Assembly: GCA_963768565.1 (NCBI GenBank)
Contig: CAVYIO010000023.1
Span: 62,001-126,000 of the forward strand
From: JABDKH01 sp963768565
GTDB taxonomy: Bacteria; Bacteroidota; Rhodothermia; Rhodothermales; JABDKH01
Length of the DNA stretch: 64,000 bases
Direction: 5' to 3'
Below are positions 37,903 to 46,786 of this stretch, one piece after another. The notes under the pieces are model-generated. The model made no database searches and was not told the origin of the DNA. It saw only the letters and a list, made by a program, of their open reading frames with translations. The position numbers and the translations under genes are program-made. Numbering within the stretch: the first letter of the stretch is position 1; each line of letters begins with the position of its first letter.

Positions 37903-38724
37903 CTAGCGGTTCAGGACGGCGGTCATCCGGATTACCGCCTTTACATGGACGTCCGTTGACCGCGGCGTGCGGGGATTGGTGCGAAGTGACAGCGTGACGT
38001 CTGTCTGTGCGCTCGCGGCCAGCGAAAGCCAGTTCGCCGGTTGCTGAAATGTAACGGCAGAGGATTCCAGCGGGGGAGCCGGGTCCGTTATCGACATGAT
38101 GATCTCCTCGTCCGGGGTCCGCGTCAGCAACATCTTCCACTCGGAGAAGTCGTCGAGAGTGGTGCCCGGTGGATTCTCGATACTCACGTCGAAGGCTTCG
38201 ACGGCAATTTCGCGCAGGTCTCCGACGGTTGCGCCGCTGTTTTGAATTGCGGCGAGCAAGACGGTCGCGAACGCTTCATCCGACGACGTTACGAGAGTCT
38301 GCCCGACGGTAGCTTCGTCAGTCGAAAATCGGTGGTTGTATTCTCCCGTAACGGAAACGCGTGTACCGACGACGTCCATGGTTCGCGTGTCACTCCAGAT
38401 TCCAACTGACTCTACATTGCGTGCTCGCACGCGCCATCTGGCAACTCCCAATTCGGTCAGTTGGTCAACATGCACTGTGTCGGAGACAAGTCCACCGACG
38501 TTTGCCGACGGATAGTCGTCGAACTCGATCGCGATTTCGTAGAACGCTGCTTCGTCGACCGCCTCCCAGGAGAATTCCACAAGTGACAGAGCGGGAAAGC
38601 TCGCGGACTCCGCAGGTCCGCGAAGTACTGGTGCATCCAGTTCCGAACTCGCGTTGCCGGTCGAGTCGCAACCACTGACGCTGACAAGAGCGATCGCAAG
38701 AATCGCAGCCGAGAGTATGCGCAT
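37903..38724 (-). CDS. Lipoprotein with fibronectin-III-like domain
   Basis: I start at ATG 38724, giving MRILSAAILAIALVSVSGC with the lipobox VSGC; a longer reading only adds five basic residues. The mature protein of about 250 residues begins with a Ser/Asp-rich linker and then a fibronectin-III-like or Ig-like domain (APVLRGPAESASFPALSLVE, FSWEAVDEAAFYEIAIEFDD, ARWRVRARNVESVGIWSDTR). The second half is beta-rich without a recognised family (TTLDDFSEWKMLLTRTPDEE). The opening domain is typical of surface proteins that bind carbohydrate or other proteins. It is divergent from nothing obvious and precedes the amidohydrolase gene's downstream end. Confidence 0.7.
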   Translation of the reverse strand: MRILSAAILAIALVSVSGCDSTGNASSELDAPVLRGPAESASFPALSLVEFSWEAVDEAAFYEIAIEFDDYPSANVGGLVSDTVHVDQLTELGVARWRVRARNVESVGIWSDTRTMDVVGTRVSVTGEYNHRFSTDEATVGQTLVTSSDEAFATVLLAAIQNSGATVGDLREIAVEAFDVSIENPPGTTLDDFSEWKMLLTRTPDEEIIMSITDPAPPLESSAVTFQQPANWLSLAASAQTDVTLSLRTNPRTPRSTDVHVKAVIRMTAVLNR

Positions 38725-38819
38725 CTTGATCCTTCGCAAGACAATGTGATCTTGTCAGGTTGTATCGACGTGATCTGGCTTTCGCTTTACGAACCGGGCG
38801 GACTGCGGCAGGAAGCAGC

Positions 38820-39926
38820 CTATTCCTGAGGAAACAGGGACGCGTCGATGCCCGGTATCAGTCGCAACGCGTTCTTGTAGTAGAGATGCCGAAGCACTTC
38901 GTCGGGCAGATCCAGTCCGTAGATCTTCCAGTGTGCGTGCCGGTCGCGATAGTAGTCAAAGTACTCGTCGGCTGTCTCGAAGGCCCGGAAGTAGACATGG
39001 TATTCGTCGGGCGCCCACGCATCTTTGCCGAACATCACCCGGTCCTTGTACTTGATCAGAAACTCGCGGGCTGATCGCGGCTGTCGACCGAGTTCCGCGA
39101 GGACGGCACCCGTTTCCGTGTAGACATTCGGGAGTTCGTCGAAGAGTCGTCCCAGGCGGTCGAGGTCATTGCCAAGCCATCCGAGGTGGGCATTGATGAA
39201 AGTTGTTTCGGGGTGCCTGCGGAATACGTTGTGTTGCTCGGCGATCATCTGCTCCCACGACGGATACTGATCGGGCGGCCGATGCCGTTCCGGCCGCTGC
39301 TTCAGTTCCAGCCACCGCTCGTTGAATCGATCGTGTGGTTCGAAGAGCGGGGCCGGCTCGGCCGTGTGGATCAGTACGGGTATCCCGAGATCGCCGCACT
39401 TTCTCCAGACCGGATCAATCCGTGGATCGTCAACCGCAACACGTTCACCGTTTGAATCCACGACACTCAGGCCGAGGCTCTTGTAGATCTTCAGGCCGAC
39501 AGCGCCATGGTCAACATCTCGTTCAAGTTGCGCGACTGTACGCTTGGCCCAGTCCGGCTCGTCGATTCCGTCGAAGCTGATGTTCGCGAAGTGGAGAATG
39601 CGACCGGGATACGTGGAGCGAACTTTCTCTGCCGCGCCGACCAGATCTTCGCCCGACCTTCCGCTCAGATTGATCAGGACCGCAAGATTCAGCGAGTCCA
39701 TGTTCTTGACGAGCGTATCGAGACGACCGGCCGACCAATCAGCCATGCCCCATTGATGACTGTGGACCTCTATGAACGGGTAGCGGGCCTTCGTGACTTC
39801 ATGCTGCGGAACGACGAGCGTGGACTGTGGCTCGTAGTCTTCGGTGGACATCCGTGGTTCCTGGCCGCAGGCTGCGGCTGCGAACATCATGCAGGATAGA
39901 AGTAGTGCCGGCAGGCTGATTCTCAT
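38820..39926 (-). CDS. Secreted amidohydrolase-family lipoprotein (TIM barrel)
   Basis: From ATG 39926 the protein begins MRISLPALLLSCMMFAAAAC, a lipoprotein signal with lipobox AAAC. The mature 350 residues form an amidohydrolase-2 type TIM barrel: FIEVHSHQWGM provides the HxH metal ligands, GLKIYKSLGL the strand-4 lysine position, PVLIHTAEPAP the strand-5 His, FINAHLGWLG the strand-6 His, and VMFGKDAW the final Asp. Relatives hydrolyse or decarboxylate small aromatic or cyclic substrates. It is exported, which is unusual for the family, so the substrate is probably extracytoplasmic. No operon partner is apparent. Confidence 0.8.
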   Translation of the reverse strand: MRISLPALLLSCMMFAAAACGQEPRMSTEDYEPQSTLVVPQHEVTKARYPFIEVHSHQWGMADWSAGRLDTLVKNMDSLNLAVLINLSGRSGEDLVGAAEKVRSTYPGRILHFANISFDGIDEPDWAKRTVAQLERDVDHGAVGLKIYKSLGLSVVDSNGERVAVDDPRIDPVWRKCGDLGIPVLIHTAEPAPLFEPHDRFNERWLELKQRPERHRPPDQYPSWEQMIAEQHNVFRRHPETTFINAHLGWLGNDLDRLGRLFDELPNVYTETGAVLAELGRQPRSAREFLIKYKDRVMFGKDAWAPDEYHVYFRAFETADEYFDYYRDRHAHWKIYGLDLPDEVLRHLYYKNALRLIPGIDASLFPQE

Positions 39927-40046
39927 ACGATTTTCTGGTTGGTCATGGAGCGCTGATCGGTGCAAGTTAGTGCCGTCGCCGTAACGATTCGAGCCGACGA
40001 CCTTCTAAGTAGCCGTTGGCATCACGATGGCACAACCAGCAATTGA

Positions 40047-40190
40047 GCACTCGAAACCAGCGTGCCGGGCATCTTCGCGGCGGGTGACGTTCGGTGGGGA
40101 AGTAGGAAGCAGATGGCGTCCGCCACCGGTGAAGGGGCGGCGGTAACGCTGCTGATTCGTGAGTACCTGAAGCACGTCGCCGCAAGTCTT
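40047..40190 (+). pseudogene. Thioredoxin-reductase-like C-terminal remnant
   Basis: Translation here gives LETSVPGIFAAGDVRWGSRK then QMASATGEGAAVTLLIREYL, the end of NAD(P)/FAD disulfide oxidoreductases of the thioredoxin reductase family, including the FAD-binding FAAGDV and the ASATGEGA helix. Nothing of the NADPH or redox-cysteine domains is present upstream, where a stop codon interrupts the frame at 40044-40046. A short in-frame stretch before it (VTIRADDLLSS) may be another worn piece. It is a decayed fragment, not a working gene. Confidence 0.75.
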
Positions 40191-40227
40191 GATTCGGTTC
40201 GCCGTACGCGTCGAGTCGTTTGTGGCC

Positions 40228-41523
40228 CTACGGATTCAACTCAAACGTATACGTCTGTCCGTCCCACGCCTCGAAATGGATGATGACGGGCGGGGCCTGT
40301 CCATCCGGTCCGGCTGCCACTCGAAGGATTGGCCACAGGTCGAAGGCCAGGTCTCGTTCGAAGTAGGCGTCGCAGAGTTCGCCGCGGTCGTCGTGATCGA
40401 GGATCAATCGTGCCTGAGGAGGGAACGACTCCATCAATCCACCCACCATATACAGGTTGAGTGGGTGATCCGGGCTGCATCCGCTGAAGCCGACTCGGAG
40501 CGAAAGGACTTGAGCGTGCAGATTGACGGCATCGACTCCGTATTGATCGAGCGAGAGGCTATCCGTCGATTCGATGAAATAGACGGGTGGCAGTTGCAGC
40601 GGGTATGTCCAGCCGAAGTCGGCGTGCAGGAAGCTCTGCACGTTTCCGTTCGATCCCCCGAGTAACACGACCTCGAGCGGGTTGGACGTGGTGGGTTCGA
40701 CGGGTGCGAGGGTCGGCGGCGGCATGGCCCAGAGGCTGTACAGGCCGGTCTCACGTACGGGGATAGCGTAGCGTCCGTCGCCGTCCACAGTAACGACCCG
40801 ATCCGAGATACCGGGACCCGCAACATGGACCCATCCGCCTCCGAACGGAGGCTCCCCGTCATCGTAGTGGCCATTGCGGTTGTTGTCGGAGTAGTAAAGT
40901 CCTGCGATGCGCGGCCGGTCAGGGCTTAGCCCGAATCGCGCCTGGACATTAAAGGCAAAGGAAACGCCGGCGGGATCCATGAAGACAATCAGCTTCTCGC
41001 CGGATAGCTCGCCGGGTGTAAGGACATTATCGGCGCCCAGCAATTCAGAGTAGTTGTAGCCATACAAGCACTGATCGGTGACCGGAAACGGGACCACCGT
41101 AAGCGTGGAGTCGCCGGGGCAGGTTGTCCAATCGGGATTGTCCCAGGCCGGGGCGACGGACGATGGCTGAAATCCGCTCAGGACGATTTCGGCCGGTGCG
41201 TACAACGAACGTTGGTCGACGTTTCGGACGCCGACGGCCATGGCCACGTCGCCGGATCCCGTTGCCGGCCTCACGAAGCGGCCCACGAGTTCGATCCGAA
41301 CGGGGATGCCGTCGGTGGTGATGACCTCGACTTGCTTGAGAAGAATGACGTTCGCGCCGGGATCGATCTGGCCTTCAAATTCGCCAAGACCGTCACGCGC
41401 GTCGTCGATATCGGGTTCAGTGGACTGCAGACAGCCCACTGTGGTGGTCGCGAGAATGGCGACGACCGCAAGTCTGCCGGCGATGGAGTGAAAGCGGCCT
41501 GGATTCGATGATAGAGCGTTCAT
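40228..41523 (-). CDS. Lipoprotein with SdrD/B-like repeat domain
   Basis: ATG 41523 gives a signal peptide ending in lipobox TVGC. The 430-residue protein has a beta-rich N-terminal half (ILLKQVEVITTDGIPVRIEL, GDVAMAVGVRNVDQRSLYAP). A prealbumin-like domain follows, with calcium-type loop YSDNNRNGHYDDGEPPFGGG and IPVRETGLYSLWAM, as in SdrD B-like domains of surface proteins. The C-terminal 130 residues hold cysteines (SGCSPDHP, GELCDAY) and end in an aromatic strand. It is probably a surface-exposed structural lipoprotein; no enzymatic motif is seen. Confidence 0.7.
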   Translation of the reverse strand: MNALSSNPGRFHSIAGRLAVVAILATTTVGCLQSTEPDIDDARDGLGEFEGQIDPGANVILLKQVEVITTDGIPVRIELVGRFVRPATGSGDVAMAVGVRNVDQRSLYAPAEIVLSGFQPSSVAPAWDNPDWTTCPGDSTLTVVPFPVTDQCLYGYNYSELLGADNVLTPGELSGEKLIVFMDPAGVSFAFNVQARFGLSPDRPRIAGLYYSDNNRNGHYDDGEPPFGGGWVHVAGPGISDRVVTVDGDGRYAIPVRETGLYSLWAMPPPTLAPVEPTTSNPLEVVLLGGSNGNVQSFLHADFGWTYPLQLPPVYFIESTDSLSLDQYGVDAVNLHAQVLSLRVGFSGCSPDHPLNLYMVGGLMESFPPQARLILDHDDRGELCDAYFERDLAFDLWPILRVAAGPDGQAPPVIIHFEAWDGQTYTFELNP

Positions 41524-41733
41524 GGCGGCCTCGCCGTACGTGGTTCCGTAATTCGCTACAACGTAATTGACGCTGTTATATACGCAAAAGAAAAGCCGCT
41601 TCGTCCTGTATTTTGTGCCGGACGGAAGACTACGTGACGTGGGGCGTGTTTTTGACGCGGTGAGCAGGTGTGGCCGCACAGCTGCCGAGATTCGGGGTCT
41701 GTGTACGGGGCACCACAACAGCCTGAAGGACGC

Positions 41734-42426
41734 TCAATTCGATCCGGTCAGAGCCTGCGACAGCGCCTCTGGTCGCTCAGGCAAGTCGGGGAAAACCCGG
41801 TATGCAAGGGCGCTCTCGGGAAAGAAAATGACCCACGCCGTCAGAATGATCAACATGAAATCGACGTACAGCGACTTGTGATCCTGATACCACATTTCGA
41901 GTGCGCCCTTGTAGGTAAAGACATAATCGCGGTAGAACGCACGTGGATCCATCCCGGAGTCTGTCACAAGTTTCTCCTCGTCGCGGAATATGACCGATCC
42001 TATTCCAGTAATCCCCGGTCGGGATTCGTAGACCCGTTCCTGAACCTCGGGCGCGTACTGTTCAAAACTCACCGGCATGAGTGGGCGCGGGCCGACAAAA
42101 CTCATGTCGCCAATAAGTACGTTCACAAGCTGGGGCAGCTCGTTGAGTTTGGTGAGACGAAGAAACCTGCCGGCAGTCGTGATGCGAGGATCGTTGCGCA
42201 ATGTTATTTCGCCACCGGACATGTTGGGTGAGTCCTTTAGCATCGTGGCAAATTTCCAGATGCTGAATTCTTGATTCTGGAATCCGACACGGTCCTGGAA
42301 ATAGAACACCTCCCCTTCGTCTGTCAGTTTCAGAATCAGCACAAGAGGAAGTAGGAGAGGTAGCAGTAGCGCCAACAAGACAAGCGCCACTACGACATCG
42401 AAGACCCTCTTTGTAAATTCGTACAT
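41734..42426 (-). CDS. Initiating sugar-1-phosphate transferase (PglC/WbaP-type catalytic domain)
   Basis: A 230-residue monotopic phosphoglycosyltransferase. One long N-terminal hydrophobic segment (VVVALVLLALLLPLLLPLVL) is the re-entrant helix. The catalytic core has FQDRVGFQNQEFSIWKFATM, TAGRFLRLTKLNELPQLVNV with the Asp/Glu region (here NE in place of the usual DE), then GDMSFVGPRPLMP and SRPGITGIGSV. I start at ATG 42426. It transfers a sugar-1-phosphate from UDP-sugar to undecaprenyl phosphate. As last gene of a dehydratase-aminotransferase-acetyltransferase operon it resembles PglC. Confidence 0.85.
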   Translation of the reverse strand: MYEFTKRVFDVVVALVLLALLLPLLLPLVLILKLTDEGEVFYFQDRVGFQNQEFSIWKFATMLKDSPNMSGGEITLRNDPRITTAGRFLRLTKLNELPQLVNVLIGDMSFVGPRPLMPVSFEQYAPEVQERVYESRPGITGIGSVIFRDEEKLVTDSGMDPRAFYRDYVFTYKGALEMWYQDHKSLYVDFMLIILTAWVIFFPESALAYRVFPDLPERPEALSQALTGSN

Positions 42427-42469
42427 CGTTCTATTCAAATCTGATAGACTGGACTCGGAAAGTGCGACC

Positions 42470-43711
42470 TCACATCTTTTGGTCCAGCGACTTGCCAGTC
42501 TCAATATGATCGAATCCCGGCACTAAATGACCAAGCACCTCAACGACCTCAGCCTTAGTGCTTATCTCGCCCTCGAAGAGTGATTCAAGGTGCTTGATCA
42601 GGTGTTCGATCTGTTCCCGGTTACGCCTCTCCGCATTCTTGACGACGCCCAATTCCTTGAACCTGTCGAGGTCGATCACCTCAGCACGAGTGTAGAACTC
42701 CTCGAACGGTTTCTCCCCGGAAGTGTCACTTTGAAAGAAAAAGACCGGATAGGTCAAAGACTCCGGGCCCAACTCCGCCGCCGCGGACCGCGCCTCCTGT
42801 TCTGACGAGCATTCGTCGTGCGTATACCCTGCGTACTCCCGGAGGAAATCGACGGCGATATCCGCAAATGTCTTCATATGCGTCGGGTCGAGTTTTGGGA
42901 AGAAGATGTCTCCTGATTCACCCAGAATGCAGGCGAGCAGACAAAGCTGCCCGGACTCCTCGGGCGACACGAAGTACCGCCGTACGTCACGGGGAGCGGA
43001 AAGCGGTTGCTGCTTGACCATCCGTTCGATAAAGCCGTACAGCAGACTTCCGTTGCTGAAGGCTACGTTTGCGAAACGGGCTGTTGTGATAGGCATGTCT
43101 GCCGAGTAAGCCAGAATGGTCTCTTCCATCAGCTTCTTGCTGGCGCCCATCACATTGACCGGGTTCGCAGCCTTGTCCGTACTCACGCAGAAGAAATGCT
43201 GCGGGGGAGAAGGAATGAGTAGATCGAGCAGCCTCTTCGCCTTGATGATGTTGTTCTCAATCATCGCCTCGATCGAATACTGATCCTTCTCGCTGCGTAC
43301 GTGCTTGTGCGCCGCAAAATTGGCGACGATGTCGAAAGGTCCCTTATTGCGAAATACCTTTTCAAATACACGTCCACCAAAGTCAATCGGGTATGTGAGA
43401 TACTCTTCGGGTATCTGCAGGTCGAATGAGCTCCGGAGATCGCGAGTGAGTTCCGTGAGACCGTTCTCATTTGTATCAATCACATACAGGCTGCGGGGGT
43501 GGTACTTGAGAATCGCGTGCACAAATGACGATCCGATTGTTCCGGCACCTCCGATCACGAGTACGGAACGACCGCTTACTCTCTCGTTTAGCAGGTCCCG
43601 GTTGCGCTCGAGATCGGCCGCAAAGAGGCTCTCCTGGCGCTCGGTGACGTAGGTTGCGATAAAGTCTTGAAGACGAAAGCGACTCATGCCATTAGGATTG
43701 ATCGACACCAT
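42470..43711 (-). CDS. Polysaccharide biosynthesis NAD-dependent dehydratase (CapD/PglF-like)
   Basis: A soluble CapD-type protein. The NAD motif is VLVIGGAGTIGSSFVHAIL near residue 50, followed by the adenosine-binding acidic turn YVIDTNENGLTELTRDL and VANFAAHKHVRSEKD. CVSTDKAANPVNVMGASKKL contains the catalytic TDKA segment with the diagnostic Met in place of the SYK tyrosine seen in UDP-GlcNAc 4,6-dehydratases. The ATG at 43711 shares a base with the stop of the aminotransferase gene (TGATG), which is why I prefer it to the ATG at 43687. It lacks the four-helix membrane domain of PglF, so it is the short cytoplasmic form. Product: a 4-keto-6-deoxy sugar. Confidence 0.85.
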   Translation of the reverse strand: MVSINPNGMSRFRLQDFIATYVTERQESLFAADLERNRDLLNERVSGRSVLVIGGAGTIGSSFVHAILKYHPRSLYVIDTNENGLTELTRDLRSSFDLQIPEEYLTYPIDFGGRVFEKVFRNKGPFDIVANFAAHKHVRSEKDQYSIEAMIENNIIKAKRLLDLLIPSPPQHFFCVSTDKAANPVNVMGASKKLMEETILAYSADMPITTARFANVAFSNGSLLYGFIERMVKQQPLSAPRDVRRYFVSPEESGQLCLLACILGESGDIFFPKLDPTHMKTFADIAVDFLREYAGYTHDECSSEQEARSAAAELGPESLTYPVFFFQSDTSGEKPFEEFYTRAEVIDLDRFKELGVVKNAERRNREQIEHLIKHLESLFEGEISTKAEVVEVLGHLVPGFDHIETGKSLDQKM

Positions 43712-44865
43712 CAGACTGATTCTGAGGTGGCCGTGTAGAAGTCTCGGATTGTCTCGGATACGAAGGCCATGTTTTCTTCTGTCAGTCCAACCGAGCTGGG
43801 AATACTGATGCACTGCTTGTAGATGTCGGCGGAATGATCTGCGTTACTCACGAAGACTGCATTCTTATACATCGGCAACTGGTTCATCGGCATCCAGAAC
43901 GGCCTTGACTGAACGCCGCGCTCGTTCAGGTATTGGAGGAGCGGCCTCATATGGTCGGTGGCAAACGTGAATAACCAGGAATTTGGATCTACTTCAGGCG
44001 CCACGGTTTGGAACTTGATGTCTCCGACGCCAGCCAGACTAGCCCGGTAGAAACCGTCCATTGCCTTCTTGCGCTCAAGGAACCCCGGGAACTGTTCCAT
44101 CTGCGCAACGCCGATGGCGGCCAGCACATTTACGAGTCGATAGTTATAGCCGGTTTCGTCGTGAATGTAGTCGTCAACACTCACTTTGGCCTGCGTGCTT
44201 AGGTGTTTCGCGCGCTTGGCGAGCGCCTCATCTTCGGTCACAATCATGCCGCCGCCGCCGGTGCTAATGATCTTGTTACCGTTGAAGCTGAAGCAACCAA
44301 ACTCACCAAACGTACCCGCATGGGTGCGGCGAAGACGGGACCCGAGCGCCTCGGTGGCGTCCTCCACAATTTTGAGCCCGTAGCGTTCCGCGACTTGCAC
44401 AAGCCGGTCCATATCGACCATGTTGCCCAGGACGTGCACAGGCATTATCGCCCGTATGGCATGGCCGTCAGACCGAAGGATGCACGTGCCGTCGGTTGCC
44501 TGGTGTGTCCGATCGTGGAGGAACTCCTCCAACAGGTCTACATCCATTTGCCATGTCCGGGGATCGGCATCGATCAGAATCGGACTTGCCCCGGCATAGC
44601 TGACTGCATTTGCACTTGCCACGAACGTAATGTTCGGAAGAATGACGTAGTCATCTCGTTTCACTCCGAGGATTCTCAGGCATAAATGCAGGGCAGATGT
44701 TCCATTCATGCAGGCCACTCCATACTGCGCCCCAGTGTAATCTGCGATTGCGTCCTCGAACCGCCCGACATAAGACCCAGCGGACGATATCCAGCCGGTA
44801 TCCAGACAGTCCTTCACGTACTGCCATTCATTGCCGCCGATATGTGGTATGGACAGTGGAATCAT
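43711..44865 (-). CDS. PLP-dependent sugar aminotransferase (LegC/PglE/DegT family)
   Basis: A 384-residue fold-type I aminotransferase. The opening IPLSIPHIGGNEWQYVKDCL with DTGWISSAGSYVGRFE is typical for LegC/PglE-type enzymes. MNGTSALHLCL binds the PLP phosphate, VEDATEALGS the pyridine, and the PLP lysine is in FSFNGNKIISTGGGGM. The final blocks NYRLVNVLAAIGVAQ and SRPFWMPMNQLPMY shape the substrate pocket. It should aminate the C4 keto group made by the dehydratase beside it. The upstream acetyltransferase gene ends 58 bases before its start. Confidence 0.9.
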   Translation of the reverse strand: MIPLSIPHIGGNEWQYVKDCLDTGWISSAGSYVGRFEDAIADYTGAQYGVACMNGTSALHLCLRILGVKRDDYVILPNITFVASANAVSYAGASPILIDADPRTWQMDVDLLEEFLHDRTHQATDGTCILRSDGHAIRAIMPVHVLGNMVDMDRLVQVAERYGLKIVEDATEALGSRLRRTHAGTFGEFGCFSFNGNKIISTGGGGMIVTEDEALAKRAKHLSTQAKVSVDDYIHDETGYNYRLVNVLAAIGVAQMEQFPGFLERKKAMDGFYRASLAGVGDIKFQTVAPEVDPNSWLFTFATDHMRPLLQYLNERGVQSRPFWMPMNQLPMYKNAVFVSNADHSADIYKQCISIPSSVGLTEENMAFVSETIRDFYTATSESV

Positions 44866-44923
44866 TGATCAATCCAGTCAGGACTCAGTAAAAAGGACGA
44901 CGTTCGAACCGGAGGTGGCACCA

Positions 44924-45544
44924 CTACAGTATTCGTCCCGGATTGCCGACGACCTTAGCGCCATCCGGTAGATTTCTGATGATAACAGAACCCGCTCCAA
45001 TAACGCAGTTCGCACCGATATTAAGGCCTTCCTTTACGACGGCGTTGGCGCCCACGAAGGAGAACTCGCCGACGCTAACGTTTCCCGCCAGCACAGCACC
45101 GGGCGCGATGTGTGCGAAGTCGCCGACAACGCACTCGTGCTCGACAATGCATCCCGTGTTGCATATTACGCCGTCTCCGATTCTGACAAACGGATTGATC
45201 ATGGAAGATGGACCCACCATCGATCCCGCGCCAATGTCAACCGATGACGATACCACGGCGTCCGGATGTTGGATAGAAAGGGGTATCGAAACACCTCGTT
45301 CTGCCAATGACCCTGCGACCTGATGACGCCGGTAGTTATCGCCAATGGCCACGAAATAGTCATTGCCGCGGAGGTGCTCCAATCCCTCCTCACTGATTTC
45401 GTGTCCAAGGAATGGGATTCCGAGGTAATTACCCGGCCGGGGTTCGAGATCGCAATATCCCGCGAGTACGCGACCGAGGCGATGGAGAATCTCGGCGACC
45501 ACGTATGCGTGACCCGAGCACCCGATGAGAACAACCTTTTTCAT
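44924..45544 (-). CDS. Sugar acetyltransferase, NeuD/PglD family
   Basis: A 206-residue two-domain enzyme. The N-terminal Rossmann-like sugar-binding part begins KKVVLIGCSGHAYVVAEIL; the C-terminal left-handed beta-helix shows hexapeptide repeats (SVDIGAGSMVGPSSMINPFV, RIGDGVICNTGCIVEHECVV, GANCVIGAGSVIIRNLPDGA) and the catalytic His in the IVEHECVVGDFAHIAPG region. PglD relatives acetylate the 4-amino group of UDP-4-amino-4,6-dideoxy-GlcNAc to make UDP-diNAc-bacillosamine. Its start overlaps the stop of the glycosyltransferase gene by four bases. Confidence 0.9.
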   Translation of the reverse strand: MKKVVLIGCSGHAYVVAEILHRLGRVLAGYCDLEPRPGNYLGIPFLGHEISEEGLEHLRGNDYFVAIGDNYRRHQVAGSLAERGVSIPLSIQHPDAVVSSSVDIGAGSMVGPSSMINPFVRIGDGVICNTGCIVEHECVVGDFAHIAPGAVLAGNVSVGEFSFVGANAVVKEGLNIGANCVIGAGSVIIRNLPDGAKVVGNPGRIL

Positions 45545-46786
45545 GACGCAATCGCTTGTAGGTGTTCCAGGTACCGCTCTGCTAGCATATCGCGATCGAA
45601 ATGTGTCCGGGCATACGCGTGGCCGGCCTGCCCCTGTTTGAGTCGAATGTCTACGTCCATATCAGCGTAGGCAGCAACCTTCTCTGCAAAATCATTCGGG
45701 TTCTCGGGCTCCACGTACGTTCCGCACTCGGCGTCGACAACAAGTTGTCGGGAGACACCGTCGATGGCCATCAACACAGGCCGGCTGCACGCCATGTAGT
45801 CAAAAGTCTTATTGGAATAGACCGTCTTGAACGCATCCACCTTCTTGAGCACGGACGCTCCAACGTCGGCAGCTGCAATATATTTGAACACCTCGTCCTT
45901 GGGCACCGGATCCACAAACTCGACGTTATTCAACTGAAGTTCGTGCGCTTTCTCCTGCAGCCACTCCTTTTGCATACCCGTGCCGACGAGCACGAAGTGC
46001 ACATCATTTCTATGGATGAGGAGCCTCGCCGCCTCAAGCATCTGAATCAAGTGATTGGCTACTCCGTGGGCGCCGACATAGATAACGACCATCTTCCCGG
46101 TCCAACCCTTCTCCAGCCTGAACTGATTTCGATCGAACTCCGCCAGAACGCGATCGGAAAGGGAAAGAAGTCTCGCCGCGTTGGGGATCATAAAAATCTT
46201 TTCGGCCGGAACGCCCTTTTCTATCAGCCTCTCTCGAAACGCGGGTGTCAAGACATTTACGACGCTGCTGTGCCGATAGAGAAAAGACTCGAACCAGTAG
46301 GCGAGGCGGATGATCACAGAATTTGTGAGAACGCCCGTGTCGACCGCGGATTCGGGCCAAAGATCCCGGACCTCGAACACCATAGGTACGTTCCGCATTC
46401 GGCTGAGAAGGAAGGCCGTAATTCCGACAAAAAGTGGAGGTGACGTCACCACGATAACATCTGGCCGGCCCTCAACCTTCGCCAATCCGGCGTATAAGCT
46501 TGAGACCAGCAAACGACAGATACGCCCACAGCCGACCCAGGAAATTCGTGTTATATGCTTCGGATACGTGGCAGCGAACGACGATCTGGCGTTCGGAGTA
46601 TCGCTCTACCAATGTGAAACGTCTCTTGTAGCGGGGCAGCTTCTTGCCGGTGTAGTAGTGCACCATACCGGCTAGCACTGTGATCTCGTGTCCGCGATCA
46701 GCCCAAACTTTGGTCATCGCATTAAAGCGCGAACCGCCGCCATCGTCCTTCTCCAGGAAGTACTGATGTATTACGAGAACCTTCAT
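45541..46786 (-). CDS. Glycosyltransferase family 4 (frameshifted)
   Basis: A GT-B glycosyltransferase of 414 residues after correction. The N-terminal part reads MKVLVIHQYFLEKDDGGGSR, the C-terminal part has FEVRDLWPESAV, IPNAARL, IYVGAHGVANHL and the donor-site motif AFKTVYSNKTFDYMAC, followed by AIDGVSRQLV. The wording matches WbuB/PglA-like GT4 enzymes that add the second sugar to bacillosamine- or FucNAc-type lipids. One extra base near 46495 shifts the frame between AYLSFA and SSLYAGLAKV. It overlaps both neighbours by four bases, which supports reading it as a single gene. Confidence 0.85.

Noticed and set aside
39967..40185. Minus-strand frame containing CWLCH, a cytochrome c heme-type motif
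   Set aside because: The frame is arginine-rich, has no signal peptide, and overlaps the recognisable thioredoxin-reductase remnant on the other strand. The motif is probably chance.
41734..45544. Legionaminic or pseudaminic acid pathway
   Set aside because: The aminotransferase is LegC-like, but no nonulosonate synthase, hydrolysing epimerase or CMP-transferase is present. The bacillosamine-type route fits the gene set better.
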